A stretch of DNA of 8,900 nt from an uncultured Oscillospiraceae bacterium. Its GTDB lineage: Bacteria; Bacillota; Clostridia; Oscillospirales; Oscillospiraceae. Of this stretch, positions 6,224 through 8,900 are shown piece by piece. How positions within the stretch are numbered: the stretch's first letter is position 1; each line of letters starts with the position of its first letter. The DNA is taken from NCBI GenBank assembly GCA_944385455.1, contig CALWXI010000128.1, positions 1 through 8,900 of the forward strand, written 5' to 3'. The translations under genes were made by a program, and so were the position numbers. The notes beneath the pieces were generated by a model. That model made no database searches and was not told where the DNA came from. It saw only the letters and a program-made list of their open reading frames with translations.

Positions 6224-8724
6224 AGCGGCAGCGCAGCATCTCCGTCAACACCATCCTCAGCGCCATGCTGCTGGGCTTTTTCGTGCTGCTGCTGGTGTGC
6301 AGCATCTCCCTGGTGCGCAACAAGCTGCTGCAGAACGCCCAGGACCTGGGCATGTCCCTGGCCCGGAGCTGCGCCGCAGAGGAGGAGGCGCACATCACCT
6401 CCTTCCAGAACTTTTTGTCCCTGGGGGTCCAGTACGTGGACGAGATGACCGCCCGCGGCGCATCCCAGGAGGAGATCCGCACCTGGCTGAGCGGCTATTT
6501 CCGCAAGCTCACCGCCATCCTGGGGGAGAACGTGGTGGACCCCTACGCCGTCATCGGCGGGGAGATCGTGGCCGCCAACCCCTGGGAGGGAGACGCGGAC
6601 TACGATTACCGCGCCGCGAACTGGTACGTCCAGGCGACGGAGGCCGGCGGCGCGCCGGTGTTCACGGACGTCTACAGGGACGCCATCACCGGGGAGACCA
6701 TCTTCACCGCCGCGCTGTCCTTCGGCGGCGGGAACGTGCTGGCCATGGACGTCTTCCCCCAGCGGCTCCACTCCGCCGGGGAGCTCAGGAGCCTGCCGGC
6801 GGAGTGCTCGCTGTACCTGTGCGACACCTCCGGAGGGCTGGTCTACGCCGCCACCAAGTGGGAGGCGGACCGGGAGGCCATGCAGGACTACACCGACTAC
6901 CTGCTCCGGGGCATCCGGGACGGGTCCCTGGCGGCCTACGACGCGGTGTTTGAGGACCTGGAGGGCGTCAAGCGCGGCGCCTACTACAACGAGATGAGCA
7001 ACGGCTGGACGGTGATCCTCACGGTGCCGGTGGAGTCGGTGCTGATGGGGGACCGGAGCCTGCCGCTGTACGCGGCGGTGGGCGTGGGCATCCTGCTGTT
7101 TTTGATCCTGGCCTTCATGGTGGTCCGGGATCTGGCCCACAGCCGCCGCATCCAGCTGGCGGACAACACCATCCACATCCTCAGCGATTCCTTCTTCGCC
7201 ATCTACCGGATCAACTTCGTGGAGGGCACCTTCACCGCCATCAAGACCTCCGCCGACCTGGAGGGCAAGGTCCCCCGCCGGGGCAGCTATGAGAGCCTGC
7301 TGGAGATCGTCCAGGCCCTGGTGGAGCCGGGGACGTTCCAGGAGTTCCGGACGTGCTTCTCCCTGGAGAGCATCCGCCAGCGGGTGGGCAACCACATCGC
7401 CGACTACGGCGGGGACTACCGCCGCCGCTTCGGCGACGTGTACAAGTGGGTGAACATCCGCACCCTGTACGATCCCGAGCGGGCCCCGGACGACGTGATC
7501 TGGTGTTTCCGGGACGTGGACCTGGAAAAGCGCCAGCAGCTCCAGCACACCATGCTCCTCCAGGAGGCCCTGGACACCGCCAAGAAGAGCACCCGGGCCA
7601 AGTCCGCCTTCCTGAGCAACATGTCCCACGACATGCGCACCCCCCTCAACGCCATCATCGGCCTCTCCGAGCTGGCCCAGCAGCACCGGGACGACCGGGA
7701 GAAGGTGGACGGCTACATGCGCAAGATCGAGTTTTCCGGCAGGCAGCTGCTGCGCCTGATCAACGACATCCTGGAGCTCTCCCGGCTGGAGTCCGGCGGG
7801 AGCCTGCTGGAGAACCGGGAGTTCGACCTGCGGGAATGCGTGGAGGAGAACGCCGGGCTCTTCCAGGAGCAGGCGGAGCGGGAGGGCAAGCGCTTCACCG
7901 TGGACTTCCAGGCGCAGGACAGCGTGGTCATGGGCGACGCGTTCCGGCTGGGGCAGATTCTCAACAACCTCCTCTCCAACGCCTTCAAGTACAGCGACCG
8001 AGGCGCGGAGATCCGGCTGAGCGTGCGCCAGTTCGACTTCCGCAAGCACACCAAGTACCAGATCGTGGTGGAGGACACCGGCGTGGGCATGTCGGAGCAC
8101 TTCCTGGAGCATCTCTTCGACCCCTACGCCCGGGAGACCAGCTTCACCACGAAAAACACCGTGGGCACCGGCTTGGGCATGCCCATCGTCAAGAGCCTGG
8201 TGCAGCAGATGAGCGGCGAGATCGCCGTGGAGAGCCGGCTGGGGAAGGGCTCCAAATTCACCGTGACGCTGCCCCTGGCGGCGGTGGGGGCCGCCCCGGC
8301 GGAGAAGGTTCCGGCGGAGAAGGAGGCGCCCGCCTTCGGCCTGGCGGGGCGGCGGATCCTGCTGGCGGAGGACAACGAGCTGAACATGGAAATCGCCACG
8401 GAGGTGCTGCGGATGCACGGCGTGGAGGTGGTGCCCGCCGTCAACGGCGCCGAGGCCGTCTCCGCCTTCCAGAACGCCCCGCCCTACTGGTTCGACGCCA
8501 TCCTCATGGACATGCAGATGCCGGTGATGGACGGCTGCGAGGCCGCCCGGACCATCCGGGGGCTGGACCGGCCCGACGCCGGGTCGGTGCCCATCCTGGC
8601 GGTGACGGCCAACGCCTTCGCCGAGGACATCGCCCGCACCACCGACGCCGGCATGAACGCCCACATCTCCAAGCCCATCGACTTCGGCGTGCTCTGCCGC
8701 ACCCTGGAAAAGCTGCTGGGGTGA
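6220..8724 (+). CDS. Hybrid sensor histidine kinase: Cache-like sensor, PAS-like, HisKA, HATPase, receiver
   Basis: This 834-residue enzyme autophosphorylates on histidine and passes the phosphate to its own receiver domain. TM1 is at about 11-32 and TM2 at about 281-302. Between them is an extracellular dCache-like domain, with Y128-D-Y-R131...W135-Y136, FTDVYRDAITG (148-158) and Asp177. About 310-440 is PAS-like, with YRRRFGDVYKWV starting at 400. The H-box is SHDMRTP with His470, an HPK1-type site with Asp instead of the usual Glu. The HATPase part shows N-box Asn582-Asn587, VEDTGVGM with Asp619, FDPYAR and GTGLGM (649-654). The receiver (about 710-834) keeps Glu717-Asp718, phospho-acceptor Asp764, Thr796 and Lys818, so all domains look active. 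It has no Hpt domain and no DNA-binding or other output domain. It is translated from TTG coupled to the cyclase gene, which suggests the two act on the same signal. A likely terminator follows at 8812. Confidence 0.93.
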   Translation: MKRQRSISVNTILSAMLLGFFVLLLVCSISLVRNKLLQNAQDLGMSLARSCAAEEEAHITSFQNFLSLGVQYVDEMTARGASQEEIRTWLSGYFRKLTAILGENVVDPYAVIGGEIVAANPWEGDADYDYRAANWYVQATEAGGAPVFTDVYRDAITGETIFTAALSFGGGNVLAMDVFPQRLHSAGELRSLPAECSLYLCDTSGGLVYAATKWEADREAMQDYTDYLLRGIRDGSLAAYDAVFEDLEGVKRGAYYNEMSNGWTVILTVPVESVLMGDRSLPLYAAVGVGILLFLILAFMVVRDLAHSRRIQLADNTIHILSDSFFAIYRINFVEGTFTAIKTSADLEGKVPRRGSYESLLEIVQALVEPGTFQEFRTCFSLESIRQRVGNHIADYGGDYRRRFGDVYKWVNIRTLYDPERAPDDVIWCFRDVDLEKRQQLQHTMLLQEALDTAKKSTRAKSAFLSNMSHDMRTPLNAIIGLSELAQQHRDDREKVDGYMRKIEFSGRQLLRLINDILELSRLESGGSLLENREFDLRECVEENAGLFQEQAEREGKRFTVDFQAQDSVVMGDAFRLGQILNNLLSNAFKYSDRGAEIRLSVRQFDFRKHTKYQIVVEDTGVGMSEHFLEHLFDPYARETSFTTKNTVGTGLGMPIVKSLVQQMSGEIAVESRLGKGSKFTVTLPLAAVGAAPAEKVPAEKEAPAFGLAGRRILLAEDNELNMEIATEVLRMHGVEVVPAVNGAEAVSAFQNAPPYWFDAILMDMQMPVMDGCEAARTIRGLDRPDAGSVPILAVTANAFAEDIARTTDAGMNAHISKPIDFGVLCRTLEKLLG

Positions 8725-8731
8725 GACCGGA

Positions 8732-8821
8732 CGGCGGACATAAAAAAGGCGGACCCCCCTTCTGATAGTTCCCATAGGTACATTTTCTGAACCTTGTGAA
8801 TTGTCAGGCACACAGGCGGAC
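8732..8821. repeat. Three GGCGGAC copies; AGGCGGAC direct repeats around a 59-bp segment
   Basis: GGCGGAC occurs at 8733-8739, 8748-8754 and 8815-8821. The last two extend to the 8-bp repeat AGGCGGAC (8747-8754 and 8814-8821) and enclose 59 bp (8755-8813) of about 46% G+C, against about 70% in the operon. The segment has no terminal inverted repeats and no reading frame with a start signal. Six A (8742-8747) precede the middle copy. Confidence 0.55.
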
Positions 8822-8850
8822 AGCGGAAGCTGTCCGCCTGTTGTGTTTTA
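8812..8850. terminator. Terminator between convergent genes
   Basis: ACAGGCGGACAGC (8812-8824) and GCTGTCCGCCTGT (8829-8841) make a perfect 13-bp stem around a GGAA loop. TGTTTTA follows on the plus strand, a modest T-tract, so it can end the kinase transcript. On the minus strand it lies right after the stop codon of the partial gene but lacks an adjacent T-tract. The T6 that would serve (complement of 8742-8747) is displaced by the 59-bp segment. Confidence 0.7.
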
Positions 8851-8900
8851 TGCCAGCAATCGCTTGATTTCTTCAATATCTGTGATCTGCTTTGTGATAT
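8848..8900 (-). CDS. C-terminal end of a convergent gene, cut by the window edge
   Basis: On the minus strand, 16 codons read ITKQITDIEEIKRLLA and end in TAA (8850-8848), immediately before the strong hairpin. The amphipathic, charged C-terminal helix and the position next to a terminator make a real gene end likely, although only about 50 bases are seen. The family cannot be told. Its DNA is about 38% G+C, very unlike the preceding operon, so it may belong to an acquired or mobile segment. Confidence 0.5.
   Translation of the reverse strand, partial: ITKQITDIEEIKRLLA

Noticed and set aside
6598..6630. Amino-acid-binding dCache motif in the kinase sensor
   Set aside because: The region aligns as D-Y-R-A-A-N-W-Y, so the Arg expected two residues before the Trp in the amino-acid-binding type is Ala. 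The ligand is left open.
6148..8811. Minus-strand open frame of 887 codons opposite the kinase
   Set aside because: It is a mirror of the kinase codon pattern (Val, His, Gly, Leu rich), with no family motifs and no start signal. The kinase on the other strand has every catalytic motif.
8748..8838. Alternative long-range pairing of GGCGGAC with GTCCGCC as a switch on the minus-strand transcript
   Set aside because: The pairing is possible on paper and would place T6 after the stem, but the local 13-bp hairpin uses the same bases and should win. An interrupted terminator explains the pattern more simply.

Overview
The window reads as chromosomal DNA of a high-GC gut-type clostridium, most likely Oscillospiraceae (the Flavonifractor / Lawsonibacter / Intestinimonas / Oscillibacter neighbourhood). 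This is an inference from three things: coding DNA near 70% G+C, Shine-Dalgarno sites of the Gram-positive AGGAGG type with GTG and TTG starts, and protein architectures typical of clostridia. No gene here fixes the genus.

Left flank (1-944). An intrinsic terminator for an upstream plus-strand gene lies at the very edge. A hairpin-rich stretch that may be an interspersed repeat follows (about 50-128). Next is a minus-strand gene for a small membrane-anchored protein of unknown function (153-665). It is divergent from the main operon, and the 279-bp spacer between them holds one believable promoter in each direction. This flank is clearly less GC-rich than the operon.

Main block (945-8724), four plus-strand genes. 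The first two form a tight pair: a polytopic membrane protein (945-2516), then, 12 bp later, a protein with an N-terminal domain, zinc ribbon, coiled coil, one membrane segment and two copies of a roughly 235-240-residue domain predicted to lie outside the cell (2529-4910). After a 125-bp gap with a consensus extended -10 promoter comes a membrane-bound diguanylate cyclase (7 TM + GGDEF; 5036-6223). A hybrid sensor histidine kinase (6220-8724) overlaps its stop codon by four bases. The cyclase and kinase probably form one membrane signalling unit that links an extracellular cue to phosphotransfer and c-di-GMP. The two upstream proteins look like cell-envelope or sensing components of unknown role.

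Right flank (8725-8900). Three GGCGGAC copies, a 59-bp lower-GC segment and a 13-bp-stem terminator separate the kinase from the C-terminal end of a convergent, AT-rich gene. The arrangement looks like a bidirectional terminator that was split by a small insertion or duplication.

No tRNA, rRNA, CRISPR array, transposase or recognised riboswitch was seen.
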